Assembly (NCBI GenBank): GCA_964464595.1
Contig: CAYXGW010000005.1
Span: forward strand, 60,662-124,661
Source: JADFJB01 sp964464595
Lineage (GTDB): Bacteria; Zhuqueibacterota; JdFR-76; DREG01
Length of the DNA: 64,000 nt
Reading direction: 5' to 3'
The notes under the pieces were generated by a model, which worked only from the letters and a program-made list of their open reading frames with translations, was not told the DNA's origin and did no database searches. The translations under genes were made by a program, and so were the position numbers. Position 1 is the stretch's first letter. The number at the start of each line of letters is the position of its first letter. Below, piece by piece: positions 1-8,709 of the stretch.

Positions 1-1292
1 GGCTTAGATTGAATGGTGAATGTTGAATCAATGGTTGAAAAAAGAAGTGGCCATGGTTGATTTTCAAATGGCAGCAGTTTGCCGTTACGCCAGCCTAAAG
101 GTGGAACGGTTAAATTGTCAAATACAACCAGTTTAGCGGAAGTAAACCCACTAAATTCCCTCTCGAAAGAAAAATGTAAGTTGCGTGATTGCCAGGTTTT
201 ATTATGATAAGTATAATCAAAATCCAACAAAGCAAAAATGTCTTTTCTGATTTTACGATGGGTTGATACGCTGATGCTTACCGGAAATTCATGAAAACTA
301 TCCAATCCGAGTGATGATGCTCCTGCACCCATAAAATTGAAGCCAACTTTTGATTTGGATCTTTCAGATTTTTGTGAAAAGAAACCAGTTACTTTTCCCC
401 ATTTGGTTATATCCTCCGTGTTTATTCCTATGGAACTTCCCGTATAATCCCTTCTATCACTGTGATATTCTGCAGCGACACTTTTAACCCATTTCCCTGA
501 ATCAGGAAAATCAATCTCAAGAAAATGATCGACTCGCCGCACTTTTCTTCGAAGGTTATTGAATTGAATGACTGAATCTGCGTAAATATTACCGGGATAG
601 TTAGCTTTATATCGGTTTGTCAAAATATGATAAGTTAGTTTGTAATTTTTCCAAAGCGGGAATTGCAGCTGGGCTCGATACTTTTCGTTGCCTACTGTAC
701 TGTTTGCAATACGTCCATCGGATCCAACGAAAGTACCTCCCATATGAAAAGAGCCTTGTTTTCCTATTCCTCGCTGAAATAGCACATCCACTTCACTTTC
801 ATTGTTTTGTCCCTGCCGATAGTATACTTGAGAAAACGGTTCAGGCGAAAGAACTTCCAGGGGTAGAATGTTTATGCTTGAATTTCGCAATTCCAACTTT
901 GTCATCGTAATTAAAGGCAAAAAATTTAGATCGAGCAAACCATAAACAGGGTCATTCATGCTCATTCCTAACCACTGAATCTCACCCATCCACACTGGTC
1001 GACCTAATATTTGTACTTGATGGGGATGCCCAACTTGGGGTGACCTGGAAATCCAAACATGCGGGAATTGCTGTATCCAAGTGCTCAAATCGTGGTCCTT
1101 GAAAGTTAGAAATTCATCCAACTCAATCGAAAAACCCGATTGCAATGTATCCGGTAAGATGACTATGGCAGATTCGAGAGAATCCTGGGGTAATTCTTTT
1201 TGCTGAAAAGCAAAAACGGAAGAATGAAAATTAACAATAGAAGCAAAAATTATCGTTAATATAAATGTACAATTTTTTACTATGACCGTCAT
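1..1292 (-). CDS. Outer-membrane protein with TonB-plug-like N-terminus (3' end beyond window)
   Basis: The frame is open for 430 codons from an ATG at 1292 to the window edge, so the C-terminus is missing. The protein starts with a Sec-type signal peptide (residues 1 to about 29, ending near VFAFQQ). A short plug-like stretch follows (SPQVGHPHQVQILGRPV, MTKLELRNSS), then alternating beta-strand-like sequence rich in Arg, Tyr and Phe, as in porins and TonB-dependent receptors. The ATG overlaps the stop of the upstream membrane protein by 4 bp (ATGA), so the two are translationally coupled and probably functionally linked. A transport role in the outer membrane is inferred; the substrate is unknown. 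No classical TonB box or carboxypeptidase-like domain is seen. Confidence 0.6.
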   Translation of the reverse strand, partial: MTVIVKNCTFILTIIFASIVNFHSSVFAFQQKELPQDSLESAIVILPDTLQSGFSIELDEFLTFKDHDLSTWIQQFPHVWISRSPQVGHPHQVQILGRPVWMGEIQWLGMSMNDPVYGLLDLNFLPLITMTKLELRNSSINILPLEVLSPEPFSQVYYRQGQNNESEVDVLFQRGIGKQGSFHMGGTFVGSDGRIANSTVGNEKYRAQLQFPLWKNYKLTYHILTNRYKANYPGNIYADSVIQFNNLRRKVRRVDHFLEIDFPDSGKWVKSVAAEYHSDRRDYTGSSIGINTEDITKWGKVTGFFSQKSERSKSKVGFNFMGAGASSLGLDSFHEFPVSISVSTHRKIRKDIFALLDFDYTYHNKTWQSRNLHFSFEREFSGFTSAKLVVFDNLTVPPLGWRNGKLLPFENQPWPLLFSTIDSTFTIQSK

Positions 1293-1870
1293 CGCTTCCT
1301 TTGAGCGAGAAGCAACCAATTCTCCAGTCTTGGAATGGTCATTGGAAGAAGTACCGCAAAAATGACGGCATTAGATCCGATATGAAGAAGATAAAAGTGT
1401 AATCCAAATAGGAGTCTGGAAACCAGGATGGCAACAAATTCCTTCATCGATAATCCTGCAAATATTAGAAAACTAGCCGTTGTAAGTAAATCAAATATCA
1501 ATGTTATGAGCAATCCTAAAATTCCAAATAACAATGAAGATTTCCAGGGAAATTTATTGGATTGATCAATTTTTAAAAATCCGTAAAATCTGCGTAAATT
1601 CCCCGCAGTTAAACTCCCGATAAAAGCAGCCAAAGACATACCTAATATCTGTGCAATCAATAATGGTAAGGGAGCAGCTCCCATAGGATTTGAAAATGAA
1701 TAAAGACCTTCTCCTAAAGCTGCAGCGGCAACACCATCTCTGGTGCCTAATAAATATCCGGCCAAAAAACAAGTAAAGGTCACCAACTCAAGATTTGGCA
1801 CTGCAAGAAAAAGCAATCCCAGTGCGACTATGGTTGCGGAAAACAACGGGATTAATATTAAACGTTTCAT
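1289..1870 (-). CDS. ECF-transporter S-component-like membrane protein
   Basis: A 193-aa, very hydrophobic protein with five to six predicted membrane segments. The stretch GTRDGVAAAALGEGLYSFSN followed by MGAAPLPLLIAQ resembles the conserved region of substrate-binding S components of energy-coupling-factor vitamin or metal importers (about 180-200 aa), which is an inference by eye. It ends in an ATGA overlap with the downstream outer-membrane protein gene, suggesting an outer/inner membrane uptake pair for one small nutrient. No ECF ATPase or T component is in the window. The 485 bp in front of it show no cobalamin-box-like element on this strand, so a B12 riboswitch is not supported. It could instead be an unrelated small integral membrane protein. 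Confidence 0.5.
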   Translation of the reverse strand: MKRLILIPLFSATIVALGLLFLAVPNLELVTFTCFLAGYLLGTRDGVAAAALGEGLYSFSNPMGAAPLPLLIAQILGMSLAAFIGSLTAGNLRRFYGFLKIDQSNKFPWKSSLLFGILGLLITLIFDLLTTASFLIFAGLSMKEFVAILVSRLLFGLHFYLLHIGSNAVIFAVLLPMTIPRLENWLLLAQRKR

Positions 1871-2355
1871 TGATTTAGACCATAAGGTTTTGAATAATAA
1901 TCACAACTTGTTTTGAGTTTTGATTTCTTTATTATACTATTCATTCCTAGAAATTATTTCTTCAAACTAATAATTTCCAGCAACCCTTAAATATGATTAC
2001 AGGAAATAATCCACTATTGCAAAAAATATGTTGAATGAATCCTCGTATGTTGAAATTGATCTACCATTTGGAGGCATATTTGAAAATTCCTTTAAAATTG
2101 TTGGACAAATTTTTATACTAAGCGGTTAATTTTGACGCAAAATTACCAATCCTAATCATGCTACACGAGAATACAGTATCGATCCCCAAAAACCAGCATA
2201 GTCGAATTGGAATAAATAATACAACCATTTTTAGCATTTAGATGTAAAACATACATTGGTAATTTTGCATTGAAAAACTGTAGTAAATGAATCTGGTATT
2301 TCATATATTGATGATTCTAAAAATTTGAAAAAATGATTTTGATCTTAATTTATAC
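1871..2355. other. Divergent intergenic region, 485 bp
   Basis: Very A+T-rich DNA between the leftward ECF-like gene and the rightward CRTAC1 gene, so promoters for both must lie here. I see no convincing -35/-10 pair and no Shine-Dalgarno directly before the ATG at 2356. The one clear structure is a perfect 14-bp inverted repeat (2137-2150 and 2255-2268), listed separately. Confidence 0.5.
2137..2268. repeat. 14-bp perfect inverted repeat bounding a 132-bp segment
   Basis: GCAAAATTACCAAT at 2137-2150 is the exact reverse complement of ATTGGTAATTTTGC at 2255-2268, with 104 nt between. It lies about 90 bp before the start of the CRTAC1 gene. It could be the ends of a tiny non-autonomous element (MITE-like) or a long-range regulatory stem; no clear target duplication is visible. 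Confidence 0.5.
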
Positions 2356-4161
2356 ATGAAATTGTTGATGAACATCTTTAAGCGGATAATCCTACTACCG
2401 ATTTTTTATTTACTAACATTAAACACTGCGTGCACTAATGATGAAGAGAAAACCAACGATACATCTAAATCTTATACCCAACCCTCTTACGCAATATCTA
2501 AGGTTGATTCATCTTCAGTTAATATTCATTTTGAAGATATCACCGAAAATGCAGGTCTGAATTTTAATCACGAAACGGGGGCTTTCGGTAAAAAGTGGAT
2601 GCCGGAGACAATGGGCTCCGGTGGCGGTTTCCTTGATTACGACAATGATAATTTGCCTGATATCTTTTTAGTGAATAGTTCATTTTGGAAGAATCAAGGC
2701 GGAAATGGGTCAAAGCCAACACCACACCTATATCGCAACCTGGGTAACGGAAAGTTTGAGGATGTTACCCTGCAAGCCGGTTTGAACTTCACTCTTTATG
2801 GCATGGGCTGTTCCTTTGCTGACTTCGATGGTGATGGCGACACTGACATTTATTTAACGGCGGTTGGAGACAACAAACTGCTGCGAAACGATAACGGTGT
2901 TTTTATTGATATTGCCAAAAATGCTGGTGTAATTGGCAACAGCAACATTTCCGGCGATCCCGCGGCGTGGTCAACAAGCGTAGCCTGGGTCGATGTAGAT
3001 AGGGATGGTTGGCTTGATCTCTTCATTAGCAATTACGTGAGATGGTCTCCGGAAACTGACCTATTCACAACCTTAGATGGTAAAAACAAATCCTATTCAA
3101 CTCCGCAACAATACCAGGGAGAAACCTGCCGGCTTTATCGTAATATTAATGGTCGTTATTTCGAAGATATAACAAGGAGTGCAGGTGTTTATAATCCGGA
3201 AGGAAAATCTCTAGGGGTGGCCATAGCGGATTTTAACGATGACGCCTGGCCTGATATTGTTGTAGCCAATGACACACAACCCAATTTCTTATATCTGAAT
3301 AATGGTAATGGTACATTCACAGACGTTGCATTGCGTGCAGGAGTAGCTTTTGATGAATTCGGCAGAGCGCGCGCCGGTATGGGGCTGGATGTTGCAGATA
3401 TCAGAAATGATGGCAATCTTTCTATCGTCATTGGAAATTTTTCAAGGGAACCCATGTCACTATACACTCAAATCAATAAGGAACTTTTCCAGGATCTGGC
3501 TGGTCTGGCCCGGCTCACCAAGCCATCGCTGTTACAGCTTTCCTTTGGCGTTTTATTCGCAGATTTCAACCTTGATGGCTATTTAGATTTAGTTGTTGGA
3601 AATGGACATATTGAACCTGATATCAACTCTGTTCAACAGGAAATCACTTTCGCGCAAAAACCGCAATTATTCCAAAACAATAGGAAGGGACAATTTGTTG
3701 ACATCAGCGAATTTGCTGGCGAAATATTTTCACAACCTATAGTTGCTCGTGGTATTGCGACCGCTGATTTTGATGCCGATGGAGATCTTGATATTCTCAT
3801 CACTACAAATGATGATGCTCCCAGGTTATTGCGTAATAACCAAAAAGACACAAAACTTAATTGGGTGAAATTTTTTTTTCAAGGCAGAAGTCCAAACTTA
3901 AAGGCTATTGGTGCAAAAGTTACAGTTTATTCAAATGGACTTGTTCAACAAAGATTGTTACGAACCGGGTCATCTTACCTTTCCCAGTCTTACGTCGGTG
4001 AGATGGTTTTTGGCCTAGGCGAAGCGAGTAAGGCTGATAGTGTCAAGATTCAATGGCCTACTAGCGGCAAAGTAACAATTCACGGACCAGTAGAAGCAGG
4101 CCAGGTTTACACAATGAATGAAAAATCGTCATCAATGGTAAAAACCGCAAGCGACAAGTGA
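2356..4161 (+). CDS. CRTAC1-family lipoprotein (FG-GAP/VCBS repeats + ASPIC/UnbV)
   Basis: A 601-aa secreted protein. The N-terminus is a lipoprotein signal with lipobox LNTAC (Cys26). The body carries repeated calcium-binding-type motifs DxDxDGxxD, for example DYDNDNLPD near residue 94, DFDGDGDTD at 156, DVDRDGWLD near 213, DFNLDGYLD near 400 and DFDADGDLD near 475, as expected for a seven-bladed FG-GAP beta-propeller. Residues about 510-590 form an ASPIC/UnbV domain (GAKVTVYSNG, then VKIQWPTSGKVT). Members of this family are exported, bind Ca2+ and often sit beside SusCD and TPR genes; their biochemical role is mostly unknown. No good ribosome-binding site precedes the ATG at 2356, and ATG at 2368 is an alternative. 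Six bases separate it from the next gene, so they form an operon. Confidence 0.85.
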   Translation: MKLLMNIFKRIILLPIFYLLTLNTACTNDEEKTNDTSKSYTQPSYAISKVDSSSVNIHFEDITENAGLNFNHETGAFGKKWMPETMGSGGGFLDYDNDNLPDIFLVNSSFWKNQGGNGSKPTPHLYRNLGNGKFEDVTLQAGLNFTLYGMGCSFADFDGDGDTDIYLTAVGDNKLLRNDNGVFIDIAKNAGVIGNSNISGDPAAWSTSVAWVDVDRDGWLDLFISNYVRWSPETDLFTTLDGKNKSYSTPQQYQGETCRLYRNINGRYFEDITRSAGVYNPEGKSLGVAIADFNDDAWPDIVVANDTQPNFLYLNNGNGTFTDVALRAGVAFDEFGRARAGMGLDVADIRNDGNLSIVIGNFSREPMSLYTQINKELFQDLAGLARLTKPSLLQLSFGVLFADFNLDGYLDLVVGNGHIEPDINSVQQEITFAQKPQLFQNNRKGQFVDISEFAGEIFSQPIVARGIATADFDADGDLDILITTNDDAPRLLRNNQKDTKLNWVKFFFQGRSPNLKAIGAKVTVYSNGLVQQRLLRTGSSYLSQSYVGEMVFGLGEASKADSVKIQWPTSGKVTIHGPVEAGQVYTMNEKSSSMVKTASDK

Positions 4162-4167
4162 TTCATT

Positions 4168-7100
4168 ATGAAAAAGGAGTTTAAAATTTGCTTAAATTTA
4201 GAATATCAAAGGTTTTTTGTTGGATTAATATGTGCTCTCCCATTGCTATTCGCCAGCTGTGAGAAAAAAACAGAGGAGAACAAACAAAAATCTTTGGACA
4301 TGGTAACTGTCCGAACCCTGGGATTAGCTTATTTGGAAGAAAATAATCTTGAAGAGGCGGAAACAAAATTCAGAGAATTGATCAAAATCGCACCAGATGA
4401 AGCGTTAGGATACGCAAACCTAAGCCTGGTTTATATGCGGATGGGTAGGTACACCCAAGCCCAGGAACAAATTGAAAATGCCTTGCTCATCAAACCTGGC
4501 GATCCTGATATTCGTTTGAATCTTGCTGAGATTCTTGAATTGGATAACAAGCGCGAAGAATCCATCAGTACACTTGAAGATATAGTCAGAGAAATACCAG
4601 ATCACGTAAAATCTTTGTATAAACTTAGCCAATTTTATAGCAGCTCAAGGGATCAAGAACAACAATTACAAGCTGAGCAACTTTTAAGCAAAGTCGTAAA
4701 CTCTCTTCCAGCTAACATTGTGGCTCGGTTAAAGCTCGTTGAAGTTCTCCTGCGCAACAGCAAAGTTGATTCGGCAAGAATGCATATGGAGGCATTGAGA
4801 CAACAGATGCCCGAATTACCTAAAGAGTCAATGCAGTTTTTTTCCAGCGGAATAAATTTTATGGCTTCAAATAAAGCTACAGAAGCTTTAACCCAGACGA
4901 TGATCTTTCACAATTTTATGAAAGTTACGTCGATATACCAGGGAGGTATTATTGAATTGAAAGGATTAAGCGGTCCTTTAATGGGTACACCACTTCTTAC
5001 TTTTAGCGTCAATATTTCATTACAGGCACAAGGACCGGAATCCATTCTGGAAACACTTCGGTTCACAGACGCAACATCAACGGCAGGATTGGATACCGTC
5101 CGGAAGGTTTTGCAGGAATTCGCACCTTTTGAGGAATCCGGTGGAACTATTGCTGTGGGAGATTTCGACCGGGATAATGACCTGGACTTGTACGTAACTA
5201 ATTGGATAACCAACCCGGCCCAAGCCAATCATTTTCTTTTTAGAAATGATTTTGGTAGATTTGTTGAAATCTCATCGGATGCAGGGATCAATCATACCGG
5301 TAAAGATCTCGCAGCTATTTTTGCCGATTATGACAATGATGGGTTTTTAGATCTTTTCATTAGCAACCCCAATGGGAATCTTCTATACCACAATGTTTCA
5401 GAAGGTAAATTTAGCAACGTTGCTCAAACTGCAGGAATTATGGATGGATCCACTTCAATGGCAGTCCGTTTTGCAGATTTTGATCACGATGCGGATCTTG
5501 ATTTGTACATGGCAAACACGGCTCAGAACCGCTTATTCCGAAACAATTTGGATGGTACTTTTACCGAACTTTCCGACAGAATGTCTCTCTCCGGTGCTGT
5601 AACTCAAAGCAGAGATATTGCTTTCGGTGATTTCGATGAAGATGGTGACCTGGATTTGTTTGTGGTTAACCAGGATGCCAGCAATATTCTGTATACCAAC
5701 TTGCGGCAAGGTCGCTTTCAGAACATTACCGAAGCAAGTGGACTTACGAGTAATGGTGGCTCAGGCGCTGTGACGGTTGGCGACTATAACAACGACGGGT
5801 TTCTGGACCTTTTTGTAACAGGTTTAGAGAACGGACAATTTTATTTGTATAAAAACAAGGGTGATGGAACGTTTGAAATAGATAAACGCTCCACCAAAAT
5901 GGAACAACTTCTAAAAAAAGTATCTGGTTTTGATACTCGCTTTTTTGACTTTGATAATGATGGTTTTTTAGACCTTTTAGTAGTTGGGAAAGCCTTAGAT
6001 ACAGGAAGCCAGGCACGCGGAATTTTACTCTTTCATAATGACGGAACCGGTATATTTGAGGATGTATCTTCTCTGCTGCCGGAAAGTTTGTTGTCCGGAT
6101 ATAGTTTTTCTGTAGCAGATTATAATGAAGATGGAGATATGGATATTTTCATGATTGCCATCGATGGTAGTGTTAAGTTACTCCGCAACGATGGTGGCAA
6201 TGCCAACAAGTACCTTAAGGTTCAGCTCGTAGGTTTAAGAACCGGCAGCGGCAAAAACAACTATTTTGGCATTGGTGCAAAATTGGAAGTCCGGGCTGGA
6301 GACCTGTATCAAATCCGTGTGGTCACAGAACCTGTATCACATTTTGGCCTTGGGCAACATTTAAAAGCAGATGTTGTGCGCATCCTTTGGCCGAATGGCG
6401 TTCCCCAAAATTTATTCTATCCCGGCAGTGACCAGGATTTAATTGAGCAACAAACCCTTAAAGGCTCCTGTGCATTTCTGTATGCATGGAACGGGAAAAA
6501 ATATGAATTCGTAACTGATGTTATGTGGCGCAGCGCTTTAGGAATGCCAATGGGTATTATGGGTGGCGAAACGGCCTATGCTTTTTCAAGCTCATCCCAG
6601 GATTATTTCCGCATTCCCGGCGAACTATTAAAAGAAAAACAAGGATACTATTCGTTCCAGATTACCGAGGAATTATGGGAAACTGCCTATTTTGATCAAA
6701 CGAAATTAATAGTCGTGGATCACCCGGATACTGTAGATATTTTTATCGACGAACGATTTGTCCCGCCACCCGTCCCACCTTTAAAAATATATACGGTTAC
6801 AAAACGGCACACACCTAAATCAGCAATCGATGACCAGAACAACGATTTGTTGCCCATGATTCAAAGTAAGGATAATGTTTACGTTTCTAATCTCACCCCT
6901 GTGCAATTCCAGGGTGTTACTGAAATGCATGATATCATTCTCGACCTGGAAAAAGCAGCCAACGCTAAAAACCCGATTTTGTATTTAAATGGGTGGCTTT
7001 ATCCGAGTGATGCCAGTATAAATGTTGCGTTATCCCAATCTGAGGAACTGAAAGTAGTCTCACCTTATCTACAAGTATTAGATAAGGATGGCAACTGGCA

Positions 7101-7764
7101 AACGGCTATTGAAAACATGAGCTTTCCAATGGGTAAAAACAAAACAATGGTGGTCGATCTAGCAAAGAAATTCTTGAGTGAAAACTCTTTGGTTCGCATA
7201 CGAACAAACATGGAAATTTATTGGGATTACATATTTTACACAGTCGATGATCCAAGCGCTGAGATTCGGCAGACAATTCTGAAGCCTGTTGAAGCTGATC
7301 TGCATTACCGTGGTTTTTCGCGATTGTATCGAAAAGGGGGCCGTTATGGACCGCATTGGTTTGATTACAGCGATGTTACAACCGGCCAAAAGTGGCGAGA
7401 TTTAATTGGAACTTACACACGTTTTGGCGATGTTCAGCCGCTGCTTCTGGAGTCCGATGATCTCTATATCATCATGAATTCGGGTGATGAGTTGACGGTT
7501 AAATTTGATGCATCTACTGCGCCAATATTAAAGCCAGGTTGGTCCAGGGATTTCTTAATTTTCACAGATGGATGGATAAAAGACGGAGATCTGAACACAG
7601 CTTATGGAAAAACAGTTGAACCACTGCCATATCATGGTATGTCCAGCTATCCATTTGGTCCCAATGACACATATCCCAACGATGAAATACATCGAAAATA
7701 TTTAAAGGATTACAACAACCGTAAAGTAACAACTGATAATTTTCTAAACGAGGTCCGAAAATAA
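4168..7764 (+). CDS. TPR + FG-GAP + ASPIC/UnbV lipoprotein, 1198 aa
   Basis: Large exported protein with lipobox FAS-C (Cys31). Residues about 45-230 are tetratricopeptide repeats (GYANLSLVYMRMGRYTQA; LDNKREESISTLEDIV). Residues about 320-690 hold FG-GAP repeats with DxDxDxxxD calcium motifs (DFDRDNDLDL, DYDNDGFLDL, DFDEDGDLDL). An ASPIC/UnbV-like segment follows (IGAKLEVRAG, VVRILWPNG). The last 430 residues, starting near GSCAFLYAWNGKKYEFVTD, are a distinct uncharacterised region that may be jelly-roll-like. It follows the 601-aa CRTAC1 gene in the same direction with a 6-bp gap and probably shares its transcript. The fusion suggests a surface scaffold that binds partners through TPRs and ligands through the propeller; that role is inferred. 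Confidence 0.85.
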   Translation: MKKEFKICLNLEYQRFFVGLICALPLLFASCEKKTEENKQKSLDMVTVRTLGLAYLEENNLEEAETKFRELIKIAPDEALGYANLSLVYMRMGRYTQAQEQIENALLIKPGDPDIRLNLAEILELDNKREESISTLEDIVREIPDHVKSLYKLSQFYSSSRDQEQQLQAEQLLSKVVNSLPANIVARLKLVEVLLRNSKVDSARMHMEALRQQMPELPKESMQFFSSGINFMASNKATEALTQTMIFHNFMKVTSIYQGGIIELKGLSGPLMGTPLLTFSVNISLQAQGPESILETLRFTDATSTAGLDTVRKVLQEFAPFEESGGTIAVGDFDRDNDLDLYVTNWITNPAQANHFLFRNDFGRFVEISSDAGINHTGKDLAAIFADYDNDGFLDLFISNPNGNLLYHNVSEGKFSNVAQTAGIMDGSTSMAVRFADFDHDADLDLYMANTAQNRLFRNNLDGTFTELSDRMSLSGAVTQSRDIAFGDFDEDGDLDLFVVNQDASNILYTNLRQGRFQNITEASGLTSNGGSGAVTVGDYNNDGFLDLFVTGLENGQFYLYKNKGDGTFEIDKRSTKMEQLLKKVSGFDTRFFDFDNDGFLDLLVVGKALDTGSQARGILLFHNDGTGIFEDVSSLLPESLLSGYSFSVADYNEDGDMDIFMIAIDGSVKLLRNDGGNANKYLKVQLVGLRTGSGKNNYFGIGAKLEVRAGDLYQIRVVTEPVSHFGLGQHLKADVVRILWPNGVPQNLFYPGSDQDLIEQQTLKGSCAFLYAWNGKKYEFVTDVMWRSALGMPMGIMGGETAYAFSSSSQDYFRIPGELLKEKQGYYSFQITEELWETAYFDQTKLIVVDHPDTVDIFIDERFVPPPVPPLKIYTVTKRHTPKSAIDDQNNDLLPMIQSKDNVYVSNLTPVQFQGVTEMHDIILDLEKAANAKNPILYLNGWLYPSDASINVALSQSEELKVVSPYLQVLDKDGNWQTAIENMSFPMGKNKTMVVDLAKKFLSENSLVRIRTNMEIYWDYIFYTVDDPSAEIRQTILKPVEADLHYRGFSRLYRKGGRYGPHWFDYSDVTTGQKWRDLIGTYTRFGDVQPLLLESDDLYIIMNSGDELTVKFDASTAPILKPGWSRDFLIFTDGWIKDGDLNTAYGKTVEPLPYHGMSSYPFGPNDTYPNDEIHRKYLKDYNNRKVTTDNFLNEVRK

Positions 7765-7823
7765 TTTTCATTACTCCATATTTGGGAATAAAACTTTCAT
7801 AAATTATGCGATTATTTCATCAT

Positions 7824-7862
7824 TGAGCGATTTAAGGTACATCTAGTCGCTCATTCCTTTTA
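7824..7862 (+). terminator. Probable rho-independent terminator
   Basis: TGAGCGA (7824-7830) pairs with TCGCTCA (7847-7853) over a 16-nt loop, followed by TTCCTTTTATT. It lies 60 bp after the stop of the 1198-aa gene and would end the two-gene CRTAC1 transcript. The T-run is interrupted, so strength is uncertain. Confidence 0.5.
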
Positions 7863-7900
7863 TTACCCAATACTTGATTGCTAGTCTTACCTAACTCCAC

Positions 7901-8035
7901 TTCCCGGTTCCGTCTCTCGATTTGGAAACATTGCAGATCGGACTTTACTCTCACAGCGGTGGTGTTGGTGATTCTGCTGCCAAGGCGCTAGAGATGATTC
8001 CCAGACTTAAGACCAGGGACTCAATAAGAAATTAA
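7901..8035 (+). pseudogene. Coding-like remnant (C-terminal tail, unidentified)
   Basis: One frame reads 44 codons to a TAA at 8033 with protein-like composition, including LQIGLYSHSGGVGDSAAKAL then EMIPRLKTRD. It has no start codon of its own and is cut off upstream by stops. Base composition is richer in G+C than the flanking intergenic DNA. I read it as the surviving 3' end of a decayed gene; the family is not recognised. Chance is possible. Confidence 0.35.
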
Positions 8036-8056
8036 GATGAACATGGCATGTACAGG

Positions 8057-8086
8057 AAAGGTCACCATAATTATATTGGCCTTTTT
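8057..8086 (+). terminator. Possible hairpin terminator
   Basis: AAAGGTCA (8057-8064) can pair with TTGGCCTTT (one G-U pair) ending near 8085, followed by a run of T. It follows the coding remnant at 7901-8035 and precedes the small lipoprotein gene, so it may have served the lost gene. Confidence 0.4.
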
Positions 8087-8168
8087 TATTTTATATTTGA
8101 CTTGATCTCTATAGCATTATTATGCTATATTAGCCTAATTAAATTAAAAAACAGAATGGAACGAGACT

Positions 8169-8648
8169 ATGATAAAAACTCACTTTTATCGATGGGCGCC
8201 TTTTTTCCTGCTTTTGTTATACACCGGCTGCGCCGGTTCAAAGACAGGAAATGAAGGCTTTAGGGGTAATAGTTATACTACCCAATTAGGAGTCGCTTTC
8301 CGGGACGATTTCTCCGGAGTTGCTAATCATATCCTTGTTAACAAATATCATTATAGAATCATTCGTGCTGAGGAGAGCTCCAGGCAAATCTACATGGAAA
8401 CTGAATGGAAAAATCGGGCTATATTTGACGATGAAGTGGTTATGGGAATAACCGCTGCACAAACCCGGTTTACTATCACGGCTCAAGCACGCCATACCGG
8501 CCAATATAAACTTAGCTTTCTTGGAGAAAACCAGTTTCAATTTGTAGATGCCACTGAATGGAGACGTGGTCCACTAAGTAAAATGGCGAGAGAACATTTT
8601 ATCAAAATTGCTGATGACCTAAGAACCGAATACAGATTGTTATATTGA
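8169..8648 (+). CDS. Small lipoprotein, paralogue of the one at 24271
   Basis: A 159-aa exported lipoprotein (MIKTHFYRWAPFF..., lipobox YTGC, Cys21). The mature part is about 135 residues with mixed alpha/beta character and no recognised domain. It is clearly related to the 166-aa lipoprotein at 24271-24771: both share Y-x-Y-x-I-x-R-x-EE, then IYMETEWKNR / IYLETEWKDR, an F-x-DE segment, an alternating-strand R-x-x-I-x-AR block, an EW-x-x-G motif and a final ADDLRT / ANDLKT helix. Each copy lies directly upstream of a roughly 1235-aa double-CRTAC1 protein (here 61 bp), so the two likely work together at the cell surface. A 7-bp palindrome (ATAGCAT...ATGCTAT, 8111-8128) lies in its promoter region. 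Function unknown. Confidence 0.75.
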   Translation: MIKTHFYRWAPFFLLLLYTGCAGSKTGNEGFRGNSYTTQLGVAFRDDFSGVANHILVNKYHYRIIRAEESSRQIYMETEWKNRAIFDDEVVMGITAAQTRFTITAQARHTGQYKLSFLGENQFQFVDATEWRRGPLSKMAREHFIKIADDLRTEYRLLY

Positions 8649-8709
8649 GAACATTTGAAATTATTCTTTCAATATTCTGTAGCATTTCCAAATCCCTTAC
8701 AACTGAAGC

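Noticed and set aside
617..910. 97-codon ORF on the plus strand
   Set aside because: It lies opposite the long open minus-strand frame of the outer-membrane protein, which has a signal peptide and coupled start; the plus-strand product has no sensible domain.
1871..2355. Cobalamin riboswitch for the ECF/TonB-like pair
   Set aside because: I looked for the B12-box core on the minus strand and found none.
8048..8254. 68-codon plus-strand ORF overlapping the small lipoprotein start
   Set aside because: Different frame from the lipoprotein; it reads through a probable terminator and has no ribosome-binding site.
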